Origin: UBA1081 sp045537555
GTDB lineage: Bacteria > Bacillota > Clostridia > Oscillospirales > Acutalibacteraceae
Assembly (NCBI GenBank): GCA_045537555.1
Contig: JAZSPR010000139.1
Coordinates: forward strand, 1 to 19,612
DNA length: 19,612 bases
Reading direction: 5' to 3'
The notes under the pieces are model-generated. The model was not told the DNA's origin. It did no database searches and worked only from the letters and a program-made list of their open reading frames with translations. This document shows positions 7,190 through 15,918 of this stretch, piece by piece. Numbering within the stretch: position 1 is the first letter of the stretch; every line of letters starts with the position of its first letter. The position numbers were made by a program, and so were the translations under genes.

Positions 7190-8350
7190 TTATTGTAATA
7201 AGATTATAGCCATAATTGTTTCATAAACAACAGCCCCGAATGCAACAATCATTGGGAGTGTTATGAAATAGGCTTTAAAAAGTGTACCGTTTGAAATTTT
7301 TGCAGAAAACGGAGGAACTACTCCTATAAATCCGTTTCCGTAATTCACAAGCGGTGATTTATACAAAGTCTTTTTGTTTTTATAGCGCAGAAACAGGAAT
7401 GCAGATATACAACCTGCTGTTATAACCGCATAAAAAACAAGATTAATTACTTTATACTGTACCGATTCAAGCCCGTAGAAGTCCTCAATGATTGAAACTG
7501 TAACAGTAAAAGCATTATTAAGGAAATGGATAATGACACCTGTCCATACAGATTCTGTCACTATAACAGCAAATCCGATAACTATACCTGCAAGGAATGC
7601 AAAAGGTATCTGCATAAGGTTGCAATGCATAAGCCCGAAAACTGCCGCCGAAGCAATGATTGCAAAAAGGTCTCCGTAACGTCTGAGCGGTTGCATTATA
7701 ACGCCTCTTAAAGCCATTTCCTCTATAAGAGCCGGAACGACTGCCGTGCTCAGATAAAAGAGGAGTATTCCGCCTGCATTATGAGGCGTTTCAGGCATTT
7801 CGGGCATTTTCAGTTCAATGCCGCTTATTGCAGAAAAAATAACATTGATATATGATGTAATGATATTACCCGCAAGGCACAGACCGAAACCGCCGAGAAT
7901 AATCAACGGAATGTTTTTCAGATTCTGCGGTTTATTAAGAGGGATATCGGCAACAACACCTTTTTTCCTGAACAGAAAACCGAGAAGAAAGAACGGTCCG
8001 CCGACAATCAGCACAGAATAGAGAACTTCAAAAAGATACTGAAACTCCGCTGAATTCCATTTTGACTGAAAAACCGAATAATCAAAGCCGTTAAGCTCCG
8101 AAAGAAACGAAAACAGCCCCTGAAAAACAGCCACAAATATACCTGAACCGATTATATAAGCAAGAACCGATATTGCGGCAAATATACTCAGCTTTTTTAT
8201 ATTGTTCTTTTCTGCAAGCCACACCTGATGAGGAACAAAATGCGGTATACGGGGCCCGAAATGAAATCCGCCGTGATTTCCCGGAAATGAACCGTATGAA
8301 TTGTTGTCATTTTCAGGCGGCTGATAATATCCGCCCGATGAGTAATTCAT
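7190..8350 (-). CDS. CPBP family intramembrane metalloprotease
   Basis: This 386-aa polytopic membrane protein is of the CPBP (CAAX protease/Abi, Rce1-like) family. The three active-site motifs are intact: EEMALR (Glu210, Glu211, Arg215), FGLMH (Phe238, His242) and HFLNN (His275, Asn279), which together bind metal and water inside the membrane. The first 40 residues are unusual, rich in Gly, Asn, Pro and Tyr and probably disordered and cytoplasmic. About eight hydrophobic segments follow from residue 53. Bacterial members process peptides or act in bacteriocin immunity; the substrate here is unknown. AAGGAG overlaps the stop codon of the preceding TIM-barrel gene (gap 11 nt), implying translational coupling. 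Confidence 0.87.
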   Translation of the reverse strand: MNYSSGGYYQPPENDNNSYGSFPGNHGGFHFGPRIPHFVPHQVWLAEKNNIKKLSIFAAISVLAYIIGSGIFVAVFQGLFSFLSELNGFDYSVFQSKWNSAEFQYLFEVLYSVLIVGGPFFLLGFLFRKKGVVADIPLNKPQNLKNIPLIILGGFGLCLAGNIITSYINVIFSAISGIELKMPEMPETPHNAGGILLFYLSTAVVPALIEEMALRGVIMQPLRRYGDLFAIIASAAVFGLMHCNLMQIPFAFLAGIVIGFAVIVTESVWTGVIIHFLNNAFTVTVSIIEDFYGLESVQYKVINLVFYAVITAGCISAFLFLRYKNKKTLYKSPLVNYGNGFIGVVPPFSAKISNGTLFKAYFITLPMIVAFGAVVYETIMAIILLQ

Positions 8351-8361
8351 TAAATCACTCC

Positions 8362-9228
8362 TTAAATCTGTGCTAATATACCGTGAAGGGCGTTTGCAGC
8401 AGCTGCAAATGCTTCTTCATTTGTTTTGTAAGTATAAACTTCTTTTATCTGGTCAGCTGTACCGCCCTCTTTTTCAAGAGAAGCGAGACCGTCAAAAACT
8501 TTAAGATGAGGTTCAAGTGTCAGGAATCTCTTTCCGTCTTTCTCCTTGAAACGGGTAAGAAGCTCCTTCAAACAGCCGTCACCCGTACCGGGTGGCACAA
8601 CAAAGCCGTCAGAAAATCTTGCATCTTTGATGTGCATATATTCTGTGTAAGGTGCAAGCTTATCGTAAGCTTTAAGGATATCAACACCGCACTGAATAAA
8701 GTTTGCAGGGTCAAAAACCCCCTTGATTTTACCTTTGAAAGTTGTGAGAATATCAAAGCAACGGTCATCATTGTCACCGTAAATTCCCTTTTCATTCTCG
8801 TGACAGCACCAGATATCACTCTTTAATGAATAGTCACAGAACTTTTCAAGTCTTTCCATAACTTCATCGCGGTAAGGAGTGTAATCGGTCTCACCGTCGG
8901 GCATGAAGAAGCTGAACATTCTGATGTTTTCTGTACCGAGAATACATGCGAGTTCAACATTCTTCTTAAAAAGTTCAAAATGAGGCTCAAAATCATCTGT
9001 TATTTCGATTTTGCCGAAAGGAGAACCGAGAGCTGAAACGCCGATTCCGTTATCATCAAGGATTTTTCTGAGTTCTTTTGCATCTTCAACAGAATAAGTT
9101 GAGAAGTTAACACCGTTGATACCTCTGGGCTCAATGTGAGTCAGGCCGTTGGTTTTGAGTGCTTTAATCTGTTCTTCTATAGTTTTACCGCCTTCATCAG
9201 CGAAGGCTGAAAGTACAAATTCTGCCAT
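8362..9228 (-). CDS. Sugar phosphate isomerase/epimerase (xylose isomerase-like TIM barrel)
   Basis: This 288-aa protein has the AP-endonuclease 2/xylose isomerase-like TIM-barrel fold. Likely divalent metal ligands are seen in order: Glu144 or Glu146 in CHENE, Asp173 in VFDPANF, His199 in YMHIKDA and Glu239 in LTLEPHL. Such enzymes isomerise or epimerise keto-sugars, inositol derivatives or their phosphates; the exact substrate cannot be read from sequence. The start lies 5 nt after the glgA stop, and the ribosome site AAAGGA is formed by the last glgA codons, so the two are coupled. A distant relative opens the same operon at 15723. Confidence 0.85.
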   Translation of the reverse strand: MAEFVLSAFADEGGKTIEEQIKALKTNGLTHIEPRGINGVNFSTYSVEDAKELRKILDDNGIGVSALGSPFGKIEITDDFEPHFELFKKNVELACILGTENIRMFSFFMPDGETDYTPYRDEVMERLEKFCDYSLKSDIWCCHENEKGIYGDNDDRCFDILTTFKGKIKGVFDPANFIQCGVDILKAYDKLAPYTEYMHIKDARFSDGFVVPPGTGDGCLKELLTRFKEKDGKRFLTLEPHLKVFDGLASLEKEGGTADQIKEVYTYKTNEEAFAAAANALHGILAQI

Positions 9229-9233
9229 AATAA

Positions 9234-10658
9234 TTATCCTTTGAGAATTTCCTTATACATCTTGATATATTCGCCTGCCGAACGGCCCCAGCTGTAATCA
9301 CATTCCATGGCACGTTTAACGAGAATCTGCCAGCCTTCTTTATCCTGATAGCCTTCAACAGCTCTTCTCATTGCATGAAGCATATCGTGTGCATTGTATG
9401 ATGCGAATGTGAAGCCGTTACCCTTACCGTCACCTGAATCAAAGATTGAGTCACGAAGACCGCCTGTTTCTCTGATGATGGGAATTGAACCGTATCTGAG
9501 GGCAATCATCTGTGAAAGACCGCAGGGTTCACTCTTTGAGGGCATAAGGAAGATGTCCGAACCTGCATAGATTTTCTGAGCAAGGTCAGCAAAGAAACCA
9601 AGCTTGAGACCTACTCTGTCGGGATATTTTGCGGCAAGTTCCGAGAAGAAGCTTTCATACTGCCATTCACCTGAGCCGAGAATAACAACCTGAGCATCAG
9701 ATGTGCAGATAAATTCTTCAATAACAGCCTTTACAAGGTCAAAGCCCTTGTGACCGACCATTCTTGAAACCATTGCAACGATAGGAGCATCAGGATTTTC
9801 GGGCAGATTGAAGTATTTCTGTAATTCTGCCTTATTCTTAGCCTTTGCTGAGAAATCCTCTGCATTATAATTAAACCATATATCTTTATCGGTTTCGGGA
9901 TTGTACATATCATAGCCGATACCGTTAAGAATACCCTGTAATTTCCATGCTCTCTGATTGAGAATGGGATCAAGACCGTGTGAGAACCATGGGTCAAGAA
10001 TTTCATTGGCGTATGTGGGACTTACTGTTGTAATCTTGTTTGCAGTCTCAATTGCACCCTTCATGAAGTTTACACAGCCGTCATACTCAAGAATATGAGC
10101 ATCATGTTCGGGAAGACCGACGACTTCTTTATTAAGGTCAAGACCGTATTTGCCCTGATACTGGATGTTATGAATTGTGAAAACTGTCTTGATGTTTTCA
10201 TATCCCTCACGCTGAGCATACATCTTGCTGTAATATGCGGGAATAAGAGCTGACTGCCAGTCGTGGCAATGAATGATGTCGGGTTTGAAGTCAATTACGG
10301 GGATGATTTCAAGAACTGCTCTTGAGAAGAAAGCAAATCTTTCAGCATCATCATAATGACCGTAGATTGAATCACGCTTAAAATAGTATTCGTTATCAAG
10401 GAAATAGTATATAACGCCGTCCTTACGGAGTTCAAAAATACCGCAGTACTGTCTTCTCCACGCAACGGGAACAACAATGTTTGTAAGATACTTCATCTGA
10501 TCCTTGTATTCCTGTTTGATACCTGAATAGAGAGGTGCCACAACACGGCAACCTACCATTCTTTTACGAAGAGCCTGAGGAAGTGAACCTGCAACGTCAC
10601 CAAGACCTCCGCTTGCAATAAAGGGTTTAACTTCGCTGACTGTGAATAAAACTTTCAT
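9234..10658 (-). CDS. glgA: Glycogen synthase (GT5, ADP-glucose type)
   Basis: GlgA transfers glucose from ADP-glucose to the end of an alpha-1,4-glucan, building glycogen in the cytoplasm. The 474-aa length is typical of GT5. Seen in order: N-terminal SGGLGDVAGSLPQAL (16-30), HCHDWQSALIPAYY, TIHNIQYQG, and the C-terminal nucleotide-sugar site PSKSEPCGLSQM with downstream ETGGLRD. The usual Lys of the KxGGL motif (Lys15 in E. coli) is Ala15 here. The ATG at 10658 is preferred over GTG 10676 because AAAGGAG lies 8 nt upstream of it. It begins 14 nt after the parA stop. No glgB, glgC, glgD or glgP is adjacent, which is unusual for glycogen genes. Confidence 0.94.
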   Translation of the reverse strand: MKVLFTVSEVKPFIASGGLGDVAGSLPQALRKRMVGCRVVAPLYSGIKQEYKDQMKYLTNIVVPVAWRRQYCGIFELRKDGVIYYFLDNEYYFKRDSIYGHYDDAERFAFFSRAVLEIIPVIDFKPDIIHCHDWQSALIPAYYSKMYAQREGYENIKTVFTIHNIQYQGKYGLDLNKEVVGLPEHDAHILEYDGCVNFMKGAIETANKITTVSPTYANEILDPWFSHGLDPILNQRAWKLQGILNGIGYDMYNPETDKDIWFNYNAEDFSAKAKNKAELQKYFNLPENPDAPIVAMVSRMVGHKGFDLVKAVIEEFICTSDAQVVILGSGEWQYESFFSELAAKYPDRVGLKLGFFADLAQKIYAGSDIFLMPSKSEPCGLSQMIALRYGSIPIIRETGGLRDSIFDSGDGKGNGFTFASYNAHDMLHAMRRAVEGYQDKEGWQILVKRAMECDYSWGRSAGEYIKMYKEILKG

Positions 10659-10672
10659 AGTTTTTTCTCCTT

Positions 10673-11437
10673 TCACTTCTGCTGTGACAGAAATTCATCG
10701 CAGAGTGCCGTATAGGCAACAGAGCCTTTTGAATTTTTGTCGAAATACATTATAGGCTGACCGAAGCTCGGTGCCTCTGAAAGCCTTACATTTCTGGGAA
10801 TGGTTGTGGAGTAAACTTTCTTGGGAAAGAAACGTTTTACTTCGTTTACAACCTGCTGTGTGAGGTTGAGTCTGCCGTCATACATTGTAAGCAGAACCCC
10901 CTCGATATCGAGATAAGGATTATATTTCTGCTTGATTTTCCTTGCAGTTGCCATAAGCTGTGAAAGACCTTCAAGGGCGTAATATTCACATTGAATGGGA
11001 ACAAGGAATGTGTCCGAAGCCGTAAGTGCATTGAGTGTGATAAGTCCCAATGACGGAGGACAGTCAAGGAATATGTAATCATACTTATCCCATATTTCAG
11101 CGAGAGCAGTTTTTAAGATACTCTCTCTGTTTTTCATATCAATTATCTCAAGTTCGGCACCTGCGAGATTCATATTTGCGGGAATCACATCAACCCCCTC
11201 AAACTCGGTTGTTATAACGGCTTCGCTTGCCTTTATCTCACCTGTAAGAACTTCATATGAAGAATTTTTAATCTCTCTTTTATTTATGCCGAAACCGCTT
11301 GTGGCATTACCCTGAGGGTCAATATCAACAAGCAGGACTTTCTTATTTTTAAGCCCTACCGCGGCGGCAAGGTTAACGGCAGATGTGGTTTTACCCACAC
11401 CGCCTTTCTGATTAAGTACAGAAACGGTTTTTGCCAT
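10673..11437 (-). CDS. ParA/Soj family ATPase
   Basis: This 254-aa cytoplasmic ATPase is of the MinD/ParA superfamily. The deviant Walker A motif KGGVGKTT (11-18) follows a short N-terminus. VDIDPQGNATSG gives Walker A-prime, DCPPSLGLITLNAL is the Walker B region, and QCEYYALEGL is typical of chromosomal Soj-type ParA. Such proteins bind DNA as ATP dimers and move ParB-bound origins or other cargo. No parB, gidB or parS-like site is seen beside it; it sits between ktrA (12-nt gap) and glgA (14-nt gap). It could be the chromosomal Soj displaced from parB, or a paralogue with another cargo. AAAGGA precedes the ATG. Confidence 0.92.
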   Translation of the reverse strand: MAKTVSVLNQKGGVGKTTSAVNLAAAVGLKNKKVLLVDIDPQGNATSGFGINKREIKNSSYEVLTGEIKASEAVITTEFEGVDVIPANMNLAGAELEIIDMKNRESILKTALAEIWDKYDYIFLDCPPSLGLITLNALTASDTFLVPIQCEYYALEGLSQLMATARKIKQKYNPYLDIEGVLLTMYDGRLNLTQQVVNEVKRFFPKKVYSTTIPRNVRLSEAPSFGQPIMYFDKNSKGSVAYTALCDEFLSQQK

Positions 11438-11449
11438 ATCAACAATCCT

Positions 11450-12097
11450 TTATTTTATAAATCGTTTAATATTATCGTGGTCGCTCAGAACAATAATTCT
11501 TTCTCCCTGTCTGAATGTATGAGTGGGAAGAGGCTGTGCGTCGAGGTCACCGTTTGTGTCCCTTACCGCAAGGATATTCATGTGGTATTTGCCTCTGACA
11601 TCAAGACCGATGATTGTGTTTCCTACCCAGTTTTCGGGCACATGAATTTCGTAAACGGCAATATCCTTTGAAATTTCAAAGTAGTCAACAAGATGGTTTG
11701 AACTGAATTTAACAGCAGTTTTCAATGCCATATCCTTTTCGGGATAAATAACTTCGTCTGCACCGTTTTTGAGCAGGAATTTTGCATGGATATCTCGTCC
11801 CGCCTTGCTGACAACATATTTTGCACCGAGTGTTTTAAGAAGGTCTGTTATTTCAAGACTTGACTGGAAGTCTTCACCCATACATACGAAACAGATATCA
11901 AAATTATTCACACCCAATGAACGGAGAACTTCTTCTTTCATACAGTCGCCGACCTGTGCATAAGTTACGGTGTTCATTATTTCCTGAACGGCTTCTTCGT
12001 CACGGTCAATAACCATAACTTCATCACCGAGTTCGGTGAATTTTTCTGCAAGGTGTTTTCCGAATCTGCCGAGACCGATAATAAGTATATTCTTCAT
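11450..12097 (-). CDS. ktrA: Potassium uptake regulatory subunit KtrA (RCK protein)
   Basis: KtrA forms a cytosolic ring that gates the KtrB potassium channel. The 215-aa chain has an RCK_N Rossmann domain with GLGRFG (8-13) and acidic Asp31 at the end of strand 2, for nucleotide binding, then an RCK_C domain (about 135-215). RCK_C domains of this kind often bind c-di-AMP, so potassium uptake may be under second-messenger control; that is family knowledge. The gene follows ktrB by 12 nt with an AGAGGTG ribosome site. Confidence 0.92.
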   Translation of the reverse strand: MKNILIIGLGRFGKHLAEKFTELGDEVMVIDRDEEAVQEIMNTVTYAQVGDCMKEEVLRSLGVNNFDICFVCMGEDFQSSLEITDLLKTLGAKYVVSKAGRDIHAKFLLKNGADEVIYPEKDMALKTAVKFSSNHLVDYFEISKDIAVYEIHVPENWVGNTIIGLDVRGKYHMNILAVRDTNGDLDAQPLPTHTFRQGERIIVLSDHDNIKRFIK

Positions 12098-12109
12098 AAT
12101 AATTCACCT

Positions 12110-13468
12110 CTAACCGATAATGATTTTTTCACTTGGCATCTGAATATGCGACGGAGCTTTGACTTCAGTGAAAATCATTGCAAAGGACATACTGCCGACT
12201 CGTCCGCAGTACATAAGAAGTGTAAGAAGCATCTGCCCGAAAAGATTGACTTTTCCCGTAACACCGACGGAAAGACCAACCGTGCCGATTGCAGACGACA
12301 CTTCAAACAAAATCTCCGACAGAGAAAATGACGGATTCGTAAGGCTGATTAAAACTGAAGAAAAAACTGTGAGCGAAAAATAAATCATTGTGACTGTCAA
12401 TGCTTTTTTTATCACATCTTCTTCAAGTCTTCTGCCGAAAATGTTTACATGTTTTGAGTTTCTCATATTTGCCCAGCCTGCAAGCACAAGAACAGCCATT
12501 GTGGTGGTTTTCATACCGCCTGCAGTTGAACCGGGTGAACCGCCTATGAGCATAAAAATGATATTGACAAGATATGTCACGGGTGAAGAAGCGGCAAGGT
12601 CAATGGAGTTCATACCTGCCGTTCTTGCAGACACCGAAGCAAAAATCGAATTGATTATTTTATCTGAGATATTCATTTCACCGAGAGTTGTTTTATATTC
12701 GGCAATAAATATCAGAATTGCACCTGCAAAAACAAGACATATACTTGTAAAAAGTGCAATTTTGGAATGGAGTTTGTATTTGTGAAGCCTGAATTTATGA
12801 ATACAGAAGTCATTCCAGACAATAAAACCGATACCACCCGTAAAAATCAGAACGGACAGAACAATCAGCACAAAGGGGTCCGAATAAAATTGCGTAACCG
12901 AACTGTAAGGCTCAATTGCCCCCATAAGGTCAAATCCTGCGTTGCAGAATGCAGAAACGGAATGAAAAACACCGAACCAGAGTGCTCTTCTCACGGGAAA
13001 ATATTTCAGAAAACGAATGAAGAGAAGAATTGCACCGACACCCTCAAAAAGAAGTGTGCCGAAAATTGCTTTTTTTGAAAGAGCTACAAGACCGCCCATC
13101 TGCAATGCGTTTGTACTCTCTTTCAGAAGTCCTCTTTCTCTTATGCCGATTTTTCTGCCGATAAGTACAGAAATGAACATAATTATCGTCATATACCCGA
13201 GTCCGCCGATCTGAATAAGTCCAAGCAACACAGCCTGACCGAAAACGGACCACTGTGTGAATGTATCAAACACAATAAGTCCCGTAACGCAGGATGCGGA
13301 GGTTGCAGTTGTGAGTGCATCGGGAAATGAAGTCCATTCCCCGTTTTTTGCTGAAACCGGAAGCATAAGAAGAAACGTTCCGATTATCAGAAGCAGAAAA
13401 TATCCGCCCGCAACTATTTTTGTATATGATAAATTGTATAATCGTTTTTTCAGTTTATTGTCGTTCAT
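12110..13468 (-). CDS. ktrB: Potassium uptake membrane subunit KtrB/TrkH
   Basis: This 452-aa membrane protein of the Trk/Ktr/HKT superfamily forms the potassium-conducting pore. The four degenerate selectivity-filter loops are visible: TATSASCVTGL (54-63), SAFCNAGFD, SARTAGMN and SSAIGTVGLS, each with the expected Gly, and each preceded and followed by hydrophobic helices. It pairs with KtrA downstream. ATG 13468 is chosen, giving N-terminus MNDNKLKKRL. The open frame to 13564 lies inside argH and is basic and non-hydrophobic. No good Shine-Dalgarno precedes the ATG, which lies 5 nt after the argH stop, so translation is probably coupled to argH. Confidence 0.92.
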   Translation of the reverse strand: MNDNKLKKRLYNLSYTKIVAGGYFLLLIIGTFLLMLPVSAKNGEWTSFPDALTTATSASCVTGLIVFDTFTQWSVFGQAVLLGLIQIGGLGYMTIIMFISVLIGRKIGIRERGLLKESTNALQMGGLVALSKKAIFGTLLFEGVGAILLFIRFLKYFPVRRALWFGVFHSVSAFCNAGFDLMGAIEPYSSVTQFYSDPFVLIVLSVLIFTGGIGFIVWNDFCIHKFRLHKYKLHSKIALFTSICLVFAGAILIFIAEYKTTLGEMNISDKIINSIFASVSARTAGMNSIDLAASSPVTYLVNIIFMLIGGSPGSTAGGMKTTTMAVLVLAGWANMRNSKHVNIFGRRLEEDVIKKALTVTMIYFSLTVFSSVLISLTNPSFSLSEILFEVSSAIGTVGLSVGVTGKVNLFGQMLLTLLMYCGRVGSMSFAMIFTEVKAPSHIQMPSEKIIIG

Positions 13469-13473
13469 AAATA

Positions 13474-14847
13474 TCAGAGACCGAGAATTTCTTTTACTCT
13501 CTTTGCTTCTCTTCTGACGTTTTCGGGAGCGGGACCGCCCTCTGATGTTCTGAAGCTTACACATCTGTCAAGATTTACTGCTTCATAAACACCGTCATCG
13601 AAAAGCTCGGTGAAATTCTTGTATTCTTCGAGAGGTAATTCCTCAAGAGTTGTGTTTTTTTCAATACAAAGGGCAACAAGTCCGCCTGTGATTTTATATG
13701 CATCACGGAAGGGCATACCCTTTGAAACAAGATAGTCCGCGCAGTCGGTTGCGTTGATAAAACCGCCTGCCGCAGCTTTTCTCATATTTTCTTTTTTCAC
13801 CGTCATTGTTTCAATCATGGGAATGAAAGCTGTAAGACAAGCCTTGACTGTGTCAACAGCATCAAAAATGCAGTCCTTGTCCTCCTGCATATCTTTATTA
13901 TAAGCAAGAGGGATACCTTTCATAACGGTGAGAATTGTCATATTGTCGCCGAAGACTCTGCCCGACTTACCTCTTACAAGCTCTGCAATATCGGGATTCT
14001 TCTTCTGAGGCATGATGCTTGAACCTGTTGAAAATGCGTCGTCAAGCTCAATATATCTGAATTCGTGTGAACACCAGAGAATGATTTCTTCGGAAAATCT
14101 TGAAAGGTGAACACTTATTATTGAAAGACATGATGAAAGCTCAATTATAAAATCTCTGTCAGAAACGCCGTCAAGTGAATTGTGGCAGATATCCTCGAAA
14201 CCTAAGAGTTCTGCAGTCTTGTATCTGTCTGTGGGATAAGTTGTACCTGCAAGTGCACAACAACCCAGAGGTGAACGGGCAGTTCTCTTTTTGCAGTCTG
14301 CAAGTCTTTCTCTGTCACGCAGGAACATCTCGGCATAAGCGAGCATATAGTGACCGAAGGTTACGGGCTGAGCTCTCTGAAGATGTGTATAGCCTGACAT
14401 AACCGCGTCCGCATATTTTTCGCCCATATCCGCAAGAACTGAAATGAGATTACAGAGAAGTTCGTCAACAGCATCGCATTCCTTTATGAGATTGAGTCTT
14501 ATGTCAACTGCAACCTGGTCGTTACGGCTTCTAGCTGTGTGAAGTCTTTTTCCTGCATCGCCGATGCGTCTTGTGAGTTCACCCTCTGTGAAAGTATGAA
14601 TGTCTTCACTTGTCATATCGATTTCAAGTGTGCCGTTTTCGATTTCTGAAAGAATCTGCTTTAAGCCCTCAACGATTTTGTCAGCATCTTCAGTTGTAAT
14701 GATGCCTGTCATACCGAGCATTGTTGCATGAGCAATACTGCCCTCAATGTCTTCACGGTACATTCTTTTATCTGTACCGATTGAAGAATTGAAGTCGTTT
14801 GTGATTTTATCTGCTTCTTTTGAGAAGCGTCCTGTCCAGAGTTTCAT
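13474..14847 (-). CDS. argH: Argininosuccinate lyase
   Basis: ArgH splits argininosuccinate into arginine and fumarate, the last step of arginine synthesis, as a cytoplasmic tetramer. The 457-aa length is standard. Visible are the N-terminal LWTGRFSKEAD, HTARSRNDQVA (103-113), GYTHLQRAQP (152-161) with catalytic His155, and the fumarase/lyase superfamily signature GSSIMPQKKNP (275-285). It carries AAAGGA before the ATG. Its usual partner argG is not in the window; instead ktrB follows by 5 nt, an unusual combination. Confidence 0.96.
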   Translation of the reverse strand: MKLWTGRFSKEADKITNDFNSSIGTDKRMYREDIEGSIAHATMLGMTGIITTEDADKIVEGLKQILSEIENGTLEIDMTSEDIHTFTEGELTRRIGDAGKRLHTARSRNDQVAVDIRLNLIKECDAVDELLCNLISVLADMGEKYADAVMSGYTHLQRAQPVTFGHYMLAYAEMFLRDRERLADCKKRTARSPLGCCALAGTTYPTDRYKTAELLGFEDICHNSLDGVSDRDFIIELSSCLSIISVHLSRFSEEIILWCSHEFRYIELDDAFSTGSSIMPQKKNPDIAELVRGKSGRVFGDNMTILTVMKGIPLAYNKDMQEDKDCIFDAVDTVKACLTAFIPMIETMTVKKENMRKAAAGGFINATDCADYLVSKGMPFRDAYKITGGLVALCIEKNTTLEELPLEEYKNFTELFDDGVYEAVNLDRCVSFRTSEGGPAPENVRREAKRVKEILGL

Positions 14848-14871
14848 AATTTATCCTTTTGCCTTGTAATC

Positions 14872-15723
14872 TTAGTTTTTTGCAATAATATCACGAAGGA
14901 ATGTTACTGCGTTACCGATGTCCTTTGCAGGGTCATCGCCGACTTCTCTTTCAATTGTAAGGAAGCCCTTGAATCCGATGTCTTCGAGTGCCTTGAGATA
15001 GTTGGGGAAATCAACACTACCTTCACCGAGAGGTACTTCGATGAATGAATCGTCTTCAATGATAATGTCTTTCTTGATGCCGTAAACAATTTCAGGCTCA
15101 ACATAGAAAATTTGTTTGCCGTCTTTTGCATGTGTATGAACGATATAGTCCTTGAGGTTATAAACAGCCTGTACGGGATCATCACCTGTAACCATAACAA
15201 GGTTTGCGGGGTCAAGGTTTACACCGACACCCTTTGAGCCGAGTGAATCAAGGAACTTTTTAAGATTTGCAGATGTTTCGGGACCTGTTTCAACTGCAAA
15301 GTGAGCATCAATGCTGTCTGCAAACTCAGCAAGCTGGAAACATGCTTCCTGCATAATCTTATATCTGTCGTGGTTCACATCTTCGGGAACAACACCGATG
15401 TGAGTTGTAACAACATCTGTTTCGAGTTCCTTTGCCATTTCGATGATTCTCTTTGACTTTTCAATCTTCCATGGATTGTTTTCGGGAATTGTAAATCCGC
15501 CGCCACCAAGGTCACCGCAGAGTGCGGAAATAACAAGACCGTTGCTCTTTACAACATCGAGGAATTCTTTTCTCTTTGCGGGAGTCATGTTATCGGGGTC
15601 CATTTCTCCTCTTGAAGCGTAAACCTGAATACCGTTTGCACCTACGGCAGCTGCCTTTTTAACAGCTTCCTTAAGATCACATCTGAATGAGTCTATAATT
15701 ACACCAATGGGAAAGTTATACAT
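14872..15723 (-). CDS. Sugar phosphate isomerase/epimerase (IolE-like TIM barrel)
   Basis: This first gene of the leftward operon encodes a 283-aa xylose isomerase-like TIM barrel. Candidate metal ligands are Glu145 (FAVETGP), Asp171 (VNLDPANL), His196 or His198 (VHTHAKD) and Glu258 (LTIERE). The barrel order matches sugar phosphate isomerase/epimerase family proteins; some are inosose dehydratases or tagatose/psicose 3-epimerases. The substrate is not determinable here. AAAGGAG lies upstream of the ATG, and a strong promoter lies at 15760-15788. Confidence 0.86.
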   Translation of the reverse strand: MYNFPIGVIIDSFRCDLKEAVKKAAAVGANGIQVYASRGEMDPDNMTPAKRKEFLDVVKSNGLVISALCGDLGGGGFTIPENNPWKIEKSKRIIEMAKELETDVVTTHIGVVPEDVNHDRYKIMQEACFQLAEFADSIDAHFAVETGPETSANLKKFLDSLGSKGVGVNLDPANLVMVTGDDPVQAVYNLKDYIVHTHAKDGKQIFYVEPEIVYGIKKDIIIEDDSFIEVPLGEGSVDFPNYLKALEDIGFKGFLTIEREVGDDPAKDIGNAVTFLRDIIAKN

Positions 15724-15759
15724 AATAAGTATCTCCTTTTATATATTTAATCATTATAA

Positions 15760-15788
15760 ATTATATACCCAAATAAAAATAAAGTCAA
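15760..15788 (-). promoter_or_regulatory. Promoter of the ten-gene leftward operon
   Basis: On the leftward strand TTGACT (15783-15788), a 17-nt spacer and TATAAT (15760-15765) give a near-consensus promoter 37 nt ahead of the first start codon. It is the only strong promoter I noticed for the ten leftward genes. Confidence 0.85.
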
Positions 15789-15859
15789 CAAAAACAACCA
15801 AATTAACCACCCGATAATAATGACAAAACACGACCTCTAATTTTATACACTTTGTTCAA

Positions 15860-15888
15860 TTGTAAAATAAAGATATAAATGATATAAT
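15860..15888 (+). promoter_or_regulatory. Promoter of the YfcE-type phosphodiesterase gene
   Basis: TTGTAA (15860-15865), a 17-nt spacer and TATAAT (15883-15888), with an extended TG at 15880-15881. It faces away from the operon promoter. About 70 nt separate the two -35 boxes, enough for a shared operator, but I see no clear palindrome there. Confidence 0.75.
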
Positions 15889-15918
15889 ATCAAAGACTTT
15901 ATTAAAAGGATTGATTGA

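Noticed and set aside
7190..8350. CPBP protease as an abortive infection or bacteriocin immunity system
   Set aside because: No toxin, bacteriocin precursor or phage-defence partner is nearby; the family is widespread with varied roles.
8383..8826. Rightward 147-codon open frame
   Set aside because: It is antisense to the TIM-barrel gene, which has clear family motifs; this is a shadow frame.
10673..11437. ParA as a sign of a plasmid or integrated plasmid
   Set aside because: The gene is embedded in a tight chromosomal-style operon with housekeeping genes, and there is no rep, parB or mobilisation gene.
13469..13564. Longer KtrB N-terminus
   Set aside because: The extra 32 residues lie inside the end of argH, are very basic and are not typical of KtrB.
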